6,346 bases of DNA from an uncultured Phycisphaerales bacterium. Its GTDB lineage: Bacteria > Planctomycetota > Phycisphaerae > UBA1845 > CAIVHJ01. The notes below the pieces were generated by a model. That model saw only the letters and a program-made list of their open reading frames with translations. It was not told the DNA's origin and did not search any database. Both the position numbers and the translations under genes were made by a program. The stretch is taken from NCBI GenBank assembly GCA_903905665.1, contig CAIVHJ010000245.1, positions 1-6,346 of the forward strand. The letters run 5' to 3'. Positions 4,673 through 6,346 of this stretch are shown piece by piece. The first letter of the stretch is position 1, and each line of letters starts with the position of its first letter.

Positions 4673-5686
4673 ATGCTTTTGGCGATGTTATTGGCGATGG
4701 GGAATGCGATCACAATTTTGTCCTCCGTTGGGGATGAGACCCCCCAAGAAGTAACCTTGTTGAATGTTTCCTATGATCCGACTCGGGAGTTGTATCAGGA
4801 ATTGAATGAGGTGTTTGCCCAACAATGGCAGGAGAAACACCGGCAGAAAATCACCATCCAGCAATCACACGGGGGTTCCGGGAAACAGGCGCGATCGGTC
4901 ATCGAGGGTCTGGAGGCGGACGTCGTGACGTTGGCGCTCGCGTCGGATATCGACGAAATCAGCAAACAAGGTGGCCTGATCGCACCGGATTGGCAGAAGC
5001 GGTTGCCCCACAATAGTTGCCCCTATACGTCCACGATCGTGTTCTTGGTTCGCAAGGGCAATCCCAAAGGGATTAAGGACTGGGACGATCTGATCAAGCC
5101 CGGTATGTCGGTAATCACGCCGAATCCCAAGACATCCGGCGGCGCCCGATGGAATTATCTGGCCGCCTGGGGGTATGCGCTGCGGAAAAACAAGGGCGAC
5201 GAAGCCCAGGCCAAAGAATTCGTGACGAAGTTGTTTCATAATGTACCTGTGCTGGACACGGGGGCCCGCGGCTCGACAATGACGTTCACGCAACGGAAGA
5301 TCGGAGACGTTTTGATCGCGTGGGAAAACGAAGCTTATCTGGCCTGTGAGAAGATGGGGGCCGATGAATTTGAAATCGTGGCGCCCTCGCTGAGTATTTT
5401 GGCGGAGCCGCCGGTGGCCATTGTGGACAAAGTAGTGGACAAGCATCAAACGCGCGAAGCGGCATCGGCCTATCTGGAGTTTCTGTACAGCAAAACCGGA
5501 CAGGAGATCATCGCCAAACATTATTATCGTCCGAGCGATCCCTCCGTGACCGCTGAGTATTCCGATCGTTTTTCTCGGCTGGAGCTTTTGACGATCGACG
5601 GGGATTTTGGCGGATGGGAAAAATCTCAGCAGAAACATTTTATGGACGGGGGAATCTTCGATCAGATTTATAAACCGGGTCCATGA
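4673..5686 (+). CDS. Sulfate ABC transporter periplasmic sulfate-binding protein
   Basis: Sbp/CysP family protein that captures sulfate (possibly thiosulfate) outside the inner membrane and delivers it to the CysT/CysW permease. The 337 residues carry the family hallmarks: VSYDPTREL (32-40), HGGSGKQAR (66-74), NSCPYTSTIVFLVRKGNPK (114-132), TPNPKTSGGARWNYLAAWG (149-167), DTGARGST (195-202) and WENEA (217-221). The six residues known to hydrogen-bond sulfate in Salmonella Sbp appear conserved as Ser69, Ser155, Gly156, Gly157, Ala198 and Trp217. ATG 4673 is the first ATG and has AAGGG about 8 bases upstream. Residues 1-20 are a short hydrophobic signal-like segment, oddly lacking Lys or Arg. 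The stop overlaps the permease start (ATGA), showing translational coupling. Sbp and CysP cannot be separated by eye. Confidence 0.95.
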   Translation: MLLAMLLAMGNAITILSSVGDETPQEVTLLNVSYDPTRELYQELNEVFAQQWQEKHRQKITIQQSHGGSGKQARSVIEGLEADVVTLALASDIDEISKQGGLIAPDWQKRLPHNSCPYTSTIVFLVRKGNPKGIKDWDDLIKPGMSVITPNPKTSGGARWNYLAAWGYALRKNKGDEAQAKEFVTKLFHNVPVLDTGARGSTMTFTQRKIGDVLIAWENEAYLACEKMGADEFEIVAPSLSILAEPPVAIVDKVVDKHQTREAASAYLEFLYSKTGQEIIAKHYYRPSDPSVTAEYSDRFSRLELLTIDGDFGGWEKSQQKHFMDGGIFDQIYKPGP

Positions 5687-6346
5687 AGCTCCAATTGAAA
5701 CAACCCAGCATTCTGCCCGGTTTCGGACTCACGTTCGGAATGACCCTGTTGTACGTGAGTCTGCTGGTTTTGATTCCGCTGCTCGGATTATTCGTCAAGA
5801 CGACGAGCATGAGTTGGGGGCAATTCTGGACGACGGTCACGGACGTTCAGGCTGTGGCGGCCTATCGGTTGAGTTTGCGTTCTTCGTTGATCGCTGCGCT
5901 GACCAACATGGTGTTCGGGACGATGGTGGCGTGGGTGTTGGTGCGATATCGTTTTCCCGGACGTCGATTGTTCGATGCCTTGATTGACCTTCCTTTTGCG
6001 TTGCCCACGTCGGTGGCGGGTATTACCCTGATGTCGATTTACAGCGGTCACGGTTTCCTGGGTCGCTATTTGGAACCGATGGGGATTTCTGTAGCCCTCA
6101 CTCCGCTCGGAGTGACGGTGGCGTTGACATTCATCAGTTTGCCGTTTGTGGTCAGGACACTGCAACCGGTGCTGGAAGACCTCGATCCGCAGGTCGAGGA
6201 GGCGGCGGCCAGTCTGGGGGCGCCGAGGTGGCAAACGATCTGGCGAGTGATTCTGCCCGAAGTCTGGCCGGCGCTGCTGACCGGATTTGCGCTGGCATTT
6301 GCGCGGGCGATCGGCGAATACGGTTCGGTGATTTTCATTTCGGGCA
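5683..6346 (+). CDS. cysT: Sulfate ABC transporter permease CysT/CysU (3'-partial)
   Basis: First membrane subunit of the sulfate importer, expected to pair with CysW and the ATPase CysA, which should lie beyond the right edge. The visible 221 codons start at ATG 5683, sharing ATGA with the preceding stop. Hydrophobic segments lie near residues 14-38, 67-87, 100-120, 136-157 and 196-212. Conserved pieces include LRSSLIAAL (65-73), VRYRFPGRRLFDALIDLPFA (87-106) followed by LPTSVAGI, and the EAA coupling loop EEAAASLGAPRWQTIWRVIL (172-191), then GFALAFARAIGEYGSV. The EAA loop is the contact site for the ATPase. No truncation or frameshift is seen before the window ends. Very clear family match. 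Confidence 0.95.
   Translation, partial: MKLQLKQPSILPGFGLTFGMTLLYVSLLVLIPLLGLFVKTTSMSWGQFWTTVTDVQAVAAYRLSLRSSLIAALTNMVFGTMVAWVLVRYRFPGRRLFDALIDLPFALPTSVAGITLMSIYSGHGFLGRYLEPMGISVALTPLGVTVALTFISLPFVVRTLQPVLEDLDPQVEEAAASLGAPRWQTIWRVILPEVWPALLTGFALAFARAIGEYGSVIFISG

Noticed and set aside
4865..5638. 257-codon open frame on the minus strand opposite the sulfate-binding protein
   Set aside because: Antisense shadow of a gene with unmistakable family motifs.
5788..6234. 148-codon open frame on the minus strand opposite cysT
   Set aside because: The plus-strand frame gives a textbook CysT permease; the minus-strand product is Arg/His-rich, low-complexity shadow.

Overview
The window is most likely chromosomal DNA of a planctomycete (Planctomycetota). 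The main clue is a large secreted-type protein made of RCC1-like repeats that ends in a two-repeat dockerin type I domain with the 'FADIDPFV' wording I associate with that phylum. Moderately GC-rich coding sequence, loosely packed genes and palindromic intergenic repeats agree with this. The assignment is inference from sequence style, not a database match.

Layout, left to right. (1) Positions 2-1183 (+) are the C-terminal part of an RCC1/BNR-type beta-propeller protein, with eight full 39-residue repeats, a truncated ninth and a C-terminal dockerin. It enters from the left edge. (2) Positions 1184-1430 are intergenic, with a 73-bp palindromic element and a weak candidate terminator. (3) Positions 1431-3176 (-) encode a complete but divergent CTP synthase (pyrG), with an N-terminal extension and altered P-loop and UTP-site wording but intact catalytic residues. 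(4) Positions 3238-3634 (-) hold a compact hicB-hicA toxin-antitoxin pair just upstream of pyrG on the same strand; its promoter sits so close to hicB that the mRNA may be almost leaderless. (5) Positions 3776-4405 (-) encode an exported DUF1579-family protein. (6) Positions 4406-4672 are a divergent intergenic region rich in short inverted and direct repeats. (7) Positions 4673-6346 (+) carry a sulfate uptake operon: a periplasmic sulfate-binding protein overlapping by 4 bp the start of the CysT/CysU permease, which runs off the right edge.

The genes form separate units rather than one pathway: pyrimidine nucleotide synthesis (pyrG), sulfate import (sbp/cysT), a toxin-antitoxin pair and two exported proteins. 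I see no clear sign of a wholly new multi-gene system. The items most worth a second look are the variant CTP synthase, the hicBA-pyrG arrangement with its near-leaderless promoter, the repeat-rich region before the sulfate operon, and the record of nested duplication in the RCC1 gene.
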